Notes: generated from the letters alone by a model not told the origin. Positions 49,902 to 61,906 are shown, numbered from the stretch's first letter. The stretch is 64,000 bases of DNA from Siphonodentalium dalli (GCA_032622095.1 CP136063.1:41826106-41890105); one strand, 5' to 3'. Numbers and translations: made by a program.

Positions 49902-50946
49902 ACAATCTCGATGAATCCAGAATATCAACAACGCCACCATTGCGACCGAATGCCGAAGAAGTGTACATCTTTCGTTCGATGAGCAACCAGAACATTGGTG
50001 AGTTTATAATAAAATACACATATACCCTCCCCCACTCCAATCTTCGCCGAGTCCGCCAGTATAGCTTTACAGTTTAGATATATGTACACAAATCAGATTA
50101 GGCGTGGTTGTGTGTTTCACCAGTTGTCTTGGAGGAAGTATGACATTCCATTTGCCTGACAATTCTTGGCAGGGGGGGGTGTGCAATCTTTATCATTAGT
50201 TTTGTTAATAAATATCGCTCACAATGCACATTGTAGCTTCCCTTTAAACTGAGAAAAACGATAAAATCACATTCATGGCCCACGTCCTAAATGATGTTTA
50301 ATATCCAAAAGGAGGGCAAACCAATTGATAATATAGCTTTCCCCTCGCCGGCCGTTAGTAGTTTAAAAACTATTTACCTAGAGTACGCTATTGTCATTTT
50401 TCAAAATTGCTAGTGTCTGCTATTTGCTTTTCATATCATGCCGGTGGCGAGATAATCTCCTTTGTGTTTTCTTTTTACTCTATCCCTGCCATGTGGCATT
50501 ATAATTTTTGTTCCGCATTTCTCAGTTATATGCGCATATCATGATCCATGCATAATTTGTTATTCGAGGCCTTAAATTACTTCCACAATACCCCAAAATT
50601 CCCGCTAAAATTTCGAGAGAAAAGACGATCGCATATTTTCCAAGAGGTTTTACGGGGTATATTTGTACGCGATATATTTAGAGTGATAATGTACATCTGA
50701 CCTTGAAGTTACCTATTCTAACATTAGAAATCGATGTAAAAGTTCTGAAAGTTCTTGACAATACTGAATAAATCGCTTGCCCAGTCCACCTTACGTGTCA
50801 CTATTAAGGTCATGCCTAACAAAGCTGTGTGAGATCACAGAGAGAACTCAACTATTTTTAGATTTGTTCATTTCATACATGTCGGCAGCATAATAGTGTG
50901 TGATACATCAGAATGAAGAATATAATATATACAATATAATAATGGA

Positions 50947-51396
50947 CACTATAATCTGCATAGCTACTTTTAGTTCAATGGAACCATCCTGGAAGTCTGT
51001 TAGTGGGTACTCACACCACTTGCATCTAAACGCAAAACCACATAGGAGCGAGACAGAACATTTCGGTGGAAATTGTACATCAAACACCAAACTACGCTCC
51101 TATGAACGCGTTTCACCCAGTTGGGGCCGTTGTATTGAGGTATCTCATATGTAATGATGTTTTTGAAAAACAAAATTCAGTGTGTATACGAAATTCACGA
51201 TATCTCAATGTAACAGCCCAAGATGTATGAAGCGCGATCATACGAGCGTAGTTTGGTTATTAATGTACAATTGCCACCGAAAAGTTATGTCTCGCTACGG
51301 TCTGGTTTATCTTTTGGATGCAAGTGGTATGACTGCCCACTAACATACTTCCAGGATGATTCCACAGAACTAAGAGGAGCTATGCAGTTTATAGTG
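50947..51396. mobile_element. 450-bp foldback/MITE in the MULE gene intron
   Basis: CACTATAATCTGCATAGCT at the left pairs with AGCTATGCAGTTTATAGTG at the right. The arms are about 170 bp (shared CATCCTGGAAGTMTGTTAGTGGG and CCACTTGCATC on opposite strands) with a ~100-bp loop. No coding capacity. Confidence 0.85.
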
Positions 51397-52187
51397 CATA
51401 GTAAATTATAATATATAATTATATATAATTATAATATAATATAGTAAATTTCGATTGCAAAAATGTCGTTTCCTCGCATCTGACAATAGAGAGGTTGAGA
51501 TTTGATAACGTGTAACTTGTGTAACCATGACTACCATTGCAATGTGGGAATGTTTGGCGCGAAAACTACCAGTTCGCTGAGTTCGGTACAGATTAGAACG
51601 GACATATGATAACGTCGATTGCGTTGTGTGTCTAGCAACTCGCCCATTATATCTGAAAGGCGGGGATATGATCCTATAGCAACATAAAGTGCTATACTTC
51701 CCTATTACTTACGCAGATAGATCATTGTCTCCAGTCGAAAGCAGAACTGTATCCCGCAATCGCACGTAAACTCCTGATTTTGACTTCAGACCTATATTAT
51801 TATTATTCACAATTTCTCACCAGATTTGTGTGTTGTATACTGTTTAGTATATTCTAATCTTTCCAACAATAGCGAATATTTGGTTTTAAAGGGAACATTT
51901 CATGAGATATGAGCCGTTCCCTATCCGTTCCGGGTTTCACCAGATCTACCCGGATTCGTTCCGCGTTTTACCGGATCTATCCGGATCCGGATCAGTTCAG
52001 GGTTTTACCCGATCCCCTAAATAATATACTATATAATTATATATTTTATTGACACAGGCTAACTCAAATGGGAGTGAATAGACATTTTACATAAAATTGT
52101 ACCCATACGCACCTAACTACACAATCAGGTGGGTGAAGTATGAACAATGACAAATTATGTAATGGTGTTCCATGTTTTTCACTTTAG
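51397..52187. other. Intron end with CCGGAT-rich short repeats
   Basis: Positions 51905-52020 contain several diverged units of CCGTTCCGGGTTTYACCRGATC followed by TACCCGGAT. The rest of the intron shows nothing. A related TTTTTACCGGATT pair lies at about 33910-33965. Confidence 0.55.
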
Positions 52188-53860
52188 GAGACTGGGTTGC
52201 TGACCAGCATCGATGGATCAACAATGGCAGAAGAAAAGTCCCTAAACAAAATCCAGAGTACCACAAAACATACTACAACCTAGATACAGAAGATGGCATG
52301 AACAAGGGATTTTCTAGACATATCTACGAACCGATTGGATCGTCGTCATACACCATTGTTCACTACGTTGGTGATCACACCCTTTCAAAACCATTTGCAC
52401 ATAGACGGAAACCACAATACGACAATAGACCATTCATAAGGTCTGCACCCTCGGTGATCAACAACGCGAAGAAAACCAATGGACAACCGAACGTGGCCTA
52501 CAAAAAAGGTGGCAGCATCAACTTCCAAATCAGCAACCATGTGTCCGACCTCTGCAAAACAAATCAGAAACGCGAAGTTCAGAGATCGTACGCAAAAACG
52601 GTTTTCCCAGGATGACATTTACAATTTATATACAATTGCATTTGAGAAGCCAAATTTCATTTGGAAAATGGATCTATTACCAGACATGGTGTGTGTGATC
52701 GGCATGGAAGACATGTTCAAAGAATTGCGACAGGTGCTGAATATCAAACAAGGGACGCAAATTTTGTCCTACGTGATTTTTACGTGTCTATCCTCACTTT
52801 TCGACATATGCTCTTCGATCCGGCGCCTGTTATGCCTCTGGGATTCCTCATCCATGATCGAAAGTTCCTTCCGGACCACGAGGCCTTCTTCGACATCATG
52901 CTCAAGCAGATACCCGCCCTACGGAGCTACAAAGGAGTGATTGTTACTGACCGAGAGTCCAACATCGTGAAGTGCATCAAAGGGAAGCTACCCGAGACAA
53001 AGTTAGTTTTCTGCTGGAATCACGGTGCAACACCTGAAGACATTGCTACATACCAATCAGATCTCTTGGAAATCCTTGACGCAGATTCCGTGGAAGCAAT
53101 GGATGATTTAATAGCCGCCAAGAGAGTGATATGGAGCCAGGCATACTGTGATTATTTTGATGACCATCTTCATCCGGATACCATACAATATGCCGCCCGA
53201 AATGTTCTTTCCGATCTAGATGTGTACACACCCTACTATGGCATCATCAACAACCAGGCCGAGTCCCTAAATGCAGTGCTGAAGCGTTGCAGTGAGAAAA
53301 AGGACATTGCTGTCGACGAGATGACCCTCATTCTATACTTCCTGCAGACGTATTACGTCACCGAGACCAAGCGTGGCTTGTGTGGTCTTGGAACATATAG
53401 TGTTTCGTTGCAATTCAAGTCTGCAATGAGCGATCCAGATCTGTTAGTTCTTCCCGAACGAGTCATTCCCTTGGATGATGTTGTTTCGACAGTTTGTTCG
53501 GCAGAACAGTCACATCAATCTCCTCCGCCACCACCACAACCAAAACCGCGACAACGTCATACCAGCGGCAACAGTGTGCTTGCCATCGCTAAAGATCTCA
53601 TTGCTAACAAGAAAGTTCACCATTGCCCCGACGCCGGTGCGTTTATAGTTGAAGGATCCAGTGGACAGTACGTCGTTAGTCTATTTCCAATAGAGAAGTG
53701 CCAGTGTCCATCGACTGTGACATGTTCTCACATTATCGCCATCCGGATGTCCGTCAAACTACCCATCGAGACCGAAACAAAAACCATCAGCCTGACTCGA
53801 CTTCGTCGAAACGCCCGCAAAAGAAACGACAAAAAGTCTGGCAGAAAGAAACCACGAAAG

Positions 53861-54604
53861 GTTAGATTATTTATACGCGCCTGCTATATTAATTTTAGAT
53901 AATTAAAAAGGTATATATTGGCTAGGCTATCTGATTCCAACGTAAAATCACATGCCTTATCAACGTCGTGATCATATCGTCTGCTATAGACATGGAAGTC
54001 CATATGTTCTATAAAATGTAAACTGGTTGTTGCTTACATAATATATTGTGGTAAGTTGTTTCATTCAGATTTTAGTCGTTGAGTAACAATTATTTGCATA
54101 CGCCCTTCGATTTGGAATCGATAACGTAAATTCTCACAAAAGAAGCAATACAAAATTTGATCATGTTCCGGTCTATATTCTAGTCTTCAATATTGAACAA
54201 ATAAAGAAACAATTTCATACTATAACATAATTCAGAGTAGCTTTATGTTTACAAATCAGACAGTAGATATATAAGTCTTGTAGTTCTGTGTGGGGTTTTC
54301 TCACAAGAAGGAATATCTCCTTCCATTATTTCCTGATTTGACTTTGGAGGGGACGTCATAATTAGCATATTGAGAGGGTTTTATGTGATGATGCTTTTGT
54401 TTTACTTTTACGCGAGAAACAACATATTTTGAAGATGATATTTATTAATTAAAAATGTAATAAAATGGTTGGTATAAGATAAATTCAACATTAGCATAGT
54501 GTATCCTCTCGATAAAACCTATACTTTCAACTCGTTCATATATCGCACACATCTGGTAGCATGGCTGCATGAGTATTTCAACTAGCTATCTATTTCTTTT
54601 AAAG
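53861..54604. other. Intron of the MULE gene
   Basis: Begins GTTAGA after the exon end AAG and ends TTTCTTTTAAAG before 54605. AT-rich, with no internal frame of note. Confidence 0.5.
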
Positions 54605-56690
54605 GTGACGTTGAAGTTGCTCCAGCACCAGACAGTTTGGCCATCACGGTAAACAACACAACAATGCCGTTGTCACCAGTGCCTTCGGGAGACTCATCTG
54701 TCATAATGAATTTACATCGACGCCGAAAAAACAATCCACATCGCCAATAGCTTCTGCTGCAAAACGACCGTCAGGAACATTCGCCCCAGTAGGAATGCCA
54801 GTTCAATCCCCAATCAAGGCAATGTCGCCACAACATCCACCCGCGCCTCAACGACGCCTGAGTGTGTTACCTCCTCAGCTTTCACCGATGCCTGGCACAT
54901 CCGGGACACCACAAATTCCATCCGTATCTACACGACTTATGCCAGTTCTATCACCGATGAATTTACAACCTCCACAACGCCCACCCGTGCCTTCACGGCG
55001 GCCACCCGTGCTTCCAAAAGGTCTGCTGGTGTCTTCAGTGTGTCCATCCGGGCTACCACAACATAAAACAGTACCATTGAAAACAACGCCGCAAATGCCT
55101 ACGGTCACATCGAATCAACCACAAGATAGAGTCAAACAACAACCAGCAGCCTCATCAACAACGCCTCCAGCCAAATCGCCGCCGATATCAACAACAAAAA
55201 CATGCATCCCAAACGTGCCAGCTACGCCATTGATATATCTATCCAAACAACAACCAGCAGCATCATCAACAACGCCTCCAGCCAAATTGCCGCCGATATC
55301 AACAACAAAAACATGCATCCCAAACGTGCCAGCTACGCCATTGATATATCTATCCAAACAACAACCAGCAGCATCATCAACAACGCTTCCAGCCAAATCG
55401 CCGCTGATATCAACAACAAAAACGTGCATCCCAAACGTGCCAGTTACAAACCAAGAGGCGGTATTCCACATCATCAACAATATGGAGCTTAGCATCCCAA
55501 CATCACTGGACAATAGACAGAGCGACCATCCTATGACAACATTCTACCACGAGGCGACGACGGTTATGGGCAATGAAATTAACAGACTCGCGACGTCCCT
55601 GCGATGTAGTTTGCAGCCGTACCCAGGCCAGGATATACTTCAACATGGTATTGTCGTCGACCTGACAGCTTCCATAATCTGCTTTGCTGCTAGAAAAGGT
55701 ATTGACCCAGAGATTCTATGCGAAACGTTGAGGACGCAACCAACTCACCTCAAGAAAACTCGACAATCTCACCGAGCGACCAGGATAAAAGAAAACATTA
55801 AAGTAATCAACAATGACGTCAGTCCACCCGACCTTAAAACCTTGTCTGGTACCAACTGGTTGAACGATAAGGTAAATATAGTACGAGTAGGGGGTGTCCG
55901 TCAAAGTGACGAGGAATGTCCATCGTGTTTATTGTGAGGAAACTATCCAAACATTGCCAAATCTAGATTGTTCATAATCCATTCTAATGGTACATGTACG
56001 TGTAACTTTTATGGCGCAAACGCAAATAATATTAAAAATCGACATACATTTATTCATGTAAATTAGCAGAATATTGTTAGTGTCCTATATTTCACATGAC
56101 GGTGTGTATTGAAGGAACCCTCCTCCCCAATAAAACATGTTTTTAACTTTAACTGCTAGTAATACATGTTAAAGAACTGACAACGTTTGTTGGATATTTA
56201 TTTTTCAGATTATTCACACATACCTGGGCCTGCTGCAACTTGAGTATAACGACCACCACAACCAACGAGTGTAAAAAAAAATTAATTCAACCATCATTCT
56301 TGGGCGTTCTGTGGCAGCGTGCAAATTTCGACGACTGGTTATTCACACAGGTGAGAAACTACATACTAAATTGATTACAAACAGCGATAACGCATTTAAA
56401 TTGGTGATCAAATCTCATTTCATCAAAGCTTATAGGCAAATAAGTGACACAAATGATACAAACAATTGATTAATAACTTCTAAGAACTGTTGCACATTTG
56501 ACTGAAAATGTTTTAAATTATAGAATATTTTCCAAATGGTTCTCGCATCATGTCATTTCAGTTGAAATTCACGAGCTTCAGGACAATCATGATGCCGATC
56601 CATTCTTCTCAACACTGTACACTTCTGATCATCGACACCAAGGAGAAAATTATGGCCACGATCGACTCCCTCTGCAGCGGTTTTGAATAT
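54605..56690 (+). pseudogene. Pro/Thr-rich linker plus Ulp1-like (C48) protease remnant of the MULE gene
   Basis: Exons 54605-55871, 56209-56350 and 56562-56690. The first is Pro/Ser/Thr-rich (SPIKAMSPQHPPAPQRRL), has three 37-residue repeats, then a helical stretch and LSGTNWLNDK at its 3' end, the start motif of Ulp1/SENP proteases. Exon 2 continues in phase (IIHTYLGLLQLEYN), then breaks frame in an A-run near 56265 and resumes QPSFLGVLWQRANFDDW. Exon 3 has IHSSQHCTLLIID (candidate catalytic His) and ATIDSLCSG (candidate Asp). The Gln-Cys part is not found downstream. A frame break also exists near 54710. Plant MULEs with Ulp1-like domains (Kaonashi/KI-MULE) are precedent. Confidence 0.65.
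55133..55445 (+). repeat. Three 111-bp (37-codon) coding repeats
   Basis: Units starting CAAACAACAACCAGCAGC at 55133, 55244 and 55355, in frame, encode KQQPAASSTTPPAKSPPIST followed by TKTCIPNVPATPLIYLS. The third unit is slightly diverged (TLPAKSPL) and ends early. The 111-bp period preserves the reading frame. Confidence 0.95.
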
Positions 56691-56727
56691 GTATTTCGGT
56701 TCAAAACACCTTGCCACTCCATATAAA

Positions 56728-57455
56728 ACCCTATTATAGCATATTTTTGGCACCAGCTTGAGGGATAAATTAAAAGTTTTATATGTTGAAACAAAGATTG
56801 TAGATTACGACCGTAATATGAGTTCAATTATGTCCATATGTGTTTGTTATTGGTGGTCTATAATCTATTTTAATACTAGCGATTCAGTTTTCACTCCAAT
56901 ATACAAAAATGTTTAAGTGTAAGGCATTTTACATGGTGTAATCGAATGTTTACCATGCGTTCAATACAAATAATAAAAAAAAATACCGTGCGTTCAATGT
57001 TTTTTTGTCAAATGTTACTGTGCGTTCAATTCTGTTGGAGCACCACGCTTTGAAATCGGGCTCGTATTTCGGGAAAACACATAAAACGGGGGACAAACGC
57101 TAAGCGTGGCTTTCAATGGGGGCCGGTGTTGGGGGTTCAATATTGGTGTACATGTGCCTTTGGTATTAGGGAAGCATGTTTGTTGAAACGGGCTTGATTA
57201 GGTGCTGGCGATTAGGGTTCAAATCCCACTCTAGCCAATTTTGCTCAAATTTTGTGTGTATATATTATGGGTGATAGGGAATCCATTTTGTTGAAATTAG
57301 GGCCCGGCGATGGGGTTTCAAATCCTGTTAGTGTCCCAAATATTCAACAAGAGGTGGCATCAGAGATGCTGTGTCTTGTTTTCAGTGGCTTACCGCCGGT
57401 GGCTACCGCCAATTGGTGTGCATCAGTATCAGTAGACTAATTAATAGGTAAAATC
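56728..57455. other. Spacer, no gene supported
   Basis: Two TTCAAATCCnRTT stretches (about 57218 and 57318) resemble a tRNA B box but have no matching A box or cloverleaf. They may be SINE relics. Confidence 0.4.
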
Positions 57456-58017
57456 GAAAAATGACTAATTAAGGGCCATAACTCTATCAAATTTTATCGG
57501 GCCAGGCTGGTTTTCAAACTCGTCCGAAATATTCTTGGCAAGTATGTCTATTCCAAATTTTAAACAAATCGGAGGACGTTTGTTGAAGTTATCGCGCTAA
57601 CGAGCTGAAAATTCACGAAAAATGACTAATTAAGGGCCATAACTCTATCAAATTTTTCGAACTCGTCCAGGATATTATTGGAAGACACTAATATACCAAA
57701 TTTTAGTTGAATCGGATGACGTTTGTTGAAGTTATCGCGCTAACTTCGTACAAAATGACTACTTAAGGACCATAACTCTATCAAATTTTATCGGACCGGG
57801 CCGGTTTTCTAACTCGTCCGAGGTATTCTTGGGAGGCACCTATATATCAAAATTTCAATCAAATAGGATGATGTTTGTTAAATTATCGCGCTAACGAGCT
57901 AAAAATTTGTGTGAAAAAATTACTAATTAAGGGCCATAACTCTATCAAATTTTATCGGACCTGGCCGGTTTTCGAACTCGACCGAGATATTCTTGGGAGA
58001 CACCTATATACCAAAAA
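57456..58017. repeat. Four diverged tandem units of a ~140-bp repeat (AAGGGCCATAACTCTATCAA)
   Basis: AARGRCCATAACTCTATCAA starts near 57470, 57631, 57766 and 57927. It is followed by TTTTATCGGnCCnGGCCGGT, ACTCGTCC, ATATTCTTGG, and GTTATCGCGCTAAC. Unit 2 lacks about 25 bp. Spacing is 135-161 bp. No coding sequence. Confidence 0.85.
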
Positions 58018-59462
58018 ACTATGGAAAAAAACTCGACTAAAAAGCATTATCAAAAGAACCACTAAACTGATTTTGATCAAATTCATCTTAACATCATGCC
58101 ATGTCACAGGTTGTCATATAGTCTATATCTAATCTATTACTGGGTTAATGAGGCTCAAATTAGCTTCTCATGTAACTTGAAAGAAATATGAAGCACAAGG
58201 CACTATGTCAGGTGAGCGTCCTTGCGGCTCTAGTTAAATTAAATTGTGTTCAGTGGGGTGGGTTCAGAAAGAAATTACAGACGACAGGGAGGTTGAAGGT
58301 TTGCATTTTCTGCATGGTCCAAGTTGTTCATAGGCTTAGACCTACTCTCTCCTGCCAAATAAACGTGACGTCACGTTTATTTATTTAAAGAAAAATACGA
58401 CAGCATCACGATTATTAGGCGCCATCACGATTATTTAAAGTTCTTGCAAAGTCGCGGAATTTTCAGTCAAAAAGTTAGAAAAAACGTGCAGCTCACTAAA
58501 AAAAATAGAAGTGCACTTGACAAGTTGACAGGAATGTGGGAGAATCTCATTCCTAACAGGATTTAGGCCTCTAGATCATGATGTCCGTGTATAAACAGAC
58601 GGATTATCGCAGTTAATTACAACTCATCAAAGCTTATAATCACACAGTGACAACTAATTATCGTTGGGACGGAACCGACTTCTACTATCAAAACGGGACT
58701 TAATGCTAAAATCACATCACCAGGCTTATATTATAAAATAATCAGTGAAACTAATCTGAGTGACAACTGATGAACTAATTTAACTTGACGTGGCCGACTT
58801 CTCCAAACAATACTGTTATCGTGACCCAATTATGCGCTATCATGAAGACACAGAAGCTGTGAGTCGTGTGCACACATGCGTGACTGGTTTTGGCTATAAA
58901 TGGAAAGTTACGACACCGCAGTAGCTTCTGTGTGTACACAGGAACATGTATTTAAATCTATGCAATAAAGCAATACAATAACATGTCCGTGTATTCAAAG
59001 CACAGTTTAATTATGAATGCGATGACTTGGCAACAGTTCCACATTATTAACCACAACTTACGTTTTATGTCGGATTTAAGTTTTATGTCGGATTTTAAAT
59101 AGCCGATGTGCGACATAAGAAAGATAACTCTAATTTACATCTCGAGCGAAATATTGATGGATGATGCAACCGATATGCCAACTAATTTCCCGCAAGTTCC
59201 ACCTTTTACTCATTGTCACTGATCAAAATGCCGAACTTTATTTATCATAAATAATAATAGAAGTTTCCCCACTATATTTGTTTTTCGCATTATAGAACTG
59301 GTTGAATTAATGTGGTCCGTTTTATAAGCTCCATTACAGCATTTCAAACCGCGCGTTCCGTTATTGTTCCGTTTTTGTTTCCAATCTGGAATTTAAAATA
59401 ATTCTACAGCAGACGAAAATGGGAAAATTAAAATAGTTTTGTTTTTGTTTGTGGACCTCAAG
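58018..59462. other. Upstream region of the DDE transposase, no gene seen
   Basis: Contains the CRE palindrome at 58357-58382 and a short CATCACGATTATT repeat (about 58404-58435). No transposon terminal repeat matching the 3' side was found by eye. Confidence 0.4.
58357..58382. promoter_or_regulatory. Perfect 26-bp palindrome centred on a full CRE
   Basis: AATAAACGTGAC is followed immediately by its exact inverse, placing TGACGTCA at the centre. Full CRE sites bind CREB/ATF dimers. It lies 1.1 kb upstream of the DDE transposase start, with no nearby TATA or transcript evidence, so its function is open. Confidence 0.4.
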
Positions 59463-61845
59463 ATGGGTGAACCTCACACTCAAACGTGGAAAAAGAAAAA
59501 GAAATATTCGTTACAACAAAAGAATCAACTTGCCGACAGAGCAGTCAAAATAAAACAAGAATGTGATGAGAAAAAAAAGGAAGCTGAAATAAAATGGAAC
59601 AGTCGAAAGCAAAAGTATGAGAAAGTGTCCCAAAAATCCAGTGAGGATGGGTTCCTGGCCCGTACTGTTCGAGAGACGTTTCCAGAATTGAAACATTCAC
59701 CCAACAATGATCCCGAATTCAGGAAAGCAGTAATGGTGGTACATAGGGCCTACCAGAGGAAAATGAAGGAATCGGAGACTGACTCGATTTTCTTCAAACC
59801 TTCAAAATCAAAGTTCAGAGAATTCGGTGGTGGAAGAAAAAGTGCTGCAGTAGAAGTTCGCCAGGCCTTGTTTGAATGGTTTGTCGATGTTAGGGGATCA
59901 CTTAAAGGCAGACTCCCAAAAAAACTGTTTAAGTGGAAATGTCGTCAACTCTATGACAGGTATTTAGATGAAAACAAATCGGATGACCCTGAGGCTGAGG
60001 GTGAAAGTGAAACTCAGAAAATTCATTTCTCGGATAAAAGGCTGGATGACAGAATATCGTGTTAGCCTTAGAAAACCGAACAAGCGTTATTCAATCTCAG
60101 CTGAAGACCGGAAATTAAGAATAATAGAATTCCTGAAGAATGTGTGGCGAGTTCGATACTTCTTCAACAAAATCTATGGAATCGAACCTGTCATTCGTGG
60201 AGGTGATCAAATGCCTTTACACCGTAATGAAAGCAGCCAACAAAAAACTTTGAATCTGACTGGTGCACAAGCTTTTGTCAAGGAGAATTATTCTCTCTCT
60301 CGGGAACGGATAACTGTCTACACAGAAGTTTCTACTGACGACAAAAATAAACTGCCGATACCCGAATTTCTGTTTAAAGGTAAAGGGACTCGGACTAAAT
60401 TGGACCCGCCAGAGAAAGTTCATTGTCAATGGGCTCCGAAAGGGTCATATCGTCTAGAGAATATGCTCGAGACAATAAAGCACATACCAAATAAACATAA
60501 TTTATTCTCTACAAAGAATTATGGAATTTACCTCCTTGATGATTATTCTGTCCACGTCACCGAGGATGTAAGAAAGGCCCTTTTAGCCAAAGGGTGGATT
60601 TTGATTGTTTTGGGAGGTGGTATTACGGGCGACGTACAAGTCAACGATACGGACATTCACCGCCATCTCAAGGCAGTATATAGAGACAGAGAAGCATTAC
60701 TGATGTTGGAGAAATTGCGCCATGACCCAGACAAAATCCCATCTCCATCACGCGATGAACTGATGGATTTGTTAGTGAAATCGTGGAAGGATCTTGAAAT
60801 TGATCCTCAAATGGCATTCAATAAGAATTTCATAACGAATAACTTAGATGGTACTCAGGACTACTTGGTTCGAGGGGAAATATTTCACATCGTTGGAAAA
60901 GAAATGATTGAATTTAGGAACAATCTTCTCTCAAAGGACCCCCCCAAAAATATAACCGAACTTGTGAAAACTATTACGCCACCCAAAGGAGTACATATAC
61001 CGGTAGCCGTTACTAGTAGTGCCGCTAATGGTAGTGACAGCACTTCAATTTCTGAGCCTATAGATGAAGGATGTGAGCTTCTTGACGGCGAGCAGAGTGA
61101 CATTGAAATGGAAACTTAGATGGATTCTAGTGATGATGACAATGATGATGTTGATATGAGAGAGCTAACTAATGAGGAGAGTGACAGTGAACACGAAGAA
61201 GCAACTGGAATTCAAGATGTTCACCCATTGATGCCATCTCAATTCTCCAGTCTGAATATCACAGACCCGGACTTGCAAAAAGATCTGAAATTTCTAAATG
61301 ACTTCAAAGAATTCATTTCTACGAACAAGGTTAATACATCAACGCAAATGCTGCCATTCATTAGTTGCCTTGGTCTGAAGTACACAAAGGCAATGATCTC
61401 AATGAAAAAACGGATCACAGCTGATCAAGAAATGACGAAAAGACTGATAAACTCAGATACTTTCGCAAATACCAGTCGAGAAGTTGAACCCGCGACCACC
61501 AGTGCCTGTGCAGACACTGACAGTGACATGACGCCTGAAAGTTCTGTACCAGGTGTTTCCGATGTCTCTGGATCTTCTATTGTGTCTATGATAGCTATTG
61601 GAGACTGGGTTTTGGTTGATTATGATGACGCCAGGTACCCCGGGGAAGTGAAGCAAATTGTTGACACAAGTGAGGGTACCAATGTTGAAGTGTCTGTTAT
61701 GGTACGGAGTGGAAGTAATTGGAAATGGCCTGTTAGGGAGGATGTGCTTTGGTATTCACCTGACCAGCTGGTCAGGAAAATAGGACACCCACTTCCACTG
61801 GGATCATCTTCAAGATGCTTTTCATTTGATGACACATGTATGTGA
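59463..61845 (+). pseudogene. pogo/Tigger-like DDE transposase, nearly intact
   Basis: I take the second Met (59463, MGEPHTQTW). A basic coiled N-terminus is followed by a CENP-B/Tigger-type DNA-binding region (GGGRKSAAVEVRQALFEWF). One base too many in an A-run at ~60018 breaks the frame; reading resumes KFISRIKGWMTEYRVSLRKP. The catalytic core has RGGDQMPLHRNE (Asp, 60205), YLLDDYSVHVTEDV (Asp, ~60538) and GGGITGDVQVNDTDIH (Asp, 60646), a DDD triad. An in-frame TAG at 61117 interrupts an acidic linker. The last part (GDWVLVDYDDARYPGEVKQI, VMVRSGSNWKWP) looks like a Tudor/SH3-like module. With only two lesions in ~2.4 kb it was active recently. No introns. Family by motif resemblance. Confidence 0.75.
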
Positions 61846-61906
61846 TCTGACATCGGGAGGTTGATTGAGCTCCCCGAATATTGGTATATATAGAGGATAT
61901 GAAATG

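Larger units (their letters stand above)
49902..53860 (+). pseudogene. Mutator-like (MULE) transposase with CG-1-like N-terminus and SWIM finger, decayed
   Basis: Exon 49902-49997 (EEVYIFRSMSNQNIG) splices in phase to 52188-53860. First comes a CG-1-like region: DWVADQHRWINNGRRKVPK, FSRHIYE, TIVHYVGDHT. A frameshift at ~52600 leads to DDIYNLYTIAFE...GTQILSY. Then a deletion-frameshift at ~52775 joins LSY to DFYVSILTFRH, so the block with the first catalytic Asp is missing. The rest of the MULE core is present: VIVTDRESN (second Asp), CWNH, NNQAESLNAVLK (Glu), then a SWIM finger (CQC-x5-CSH). By family this is a nuclear cut-and-paste DDE transposase; the lesions make it inactive. The CG-1 assignment rests on motif order. 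Confidence 0.8.

Noticed and set aside
54875-55513. Antisense frames with repeated AGCCLDRYINGVAGTFGMHV-like units
   Set aside because: Shadow of the 111-bp coding repeats on the plus strand, where composition and flanking exons fit better.
57200-57330. tRNA gene or tRNA-derived SINE
   Set aside because: Two B-box-like stretches but no A box, acceptor stem or cloverleaf.
60000-60065. Programmed ribosomal frameshift in the DDE transposase
   Set aside because: There is only a short A-run (AAAA), without a slippery heptamer or clear downstream structure, and a TAG occurs later. Simple decay is the better reading.
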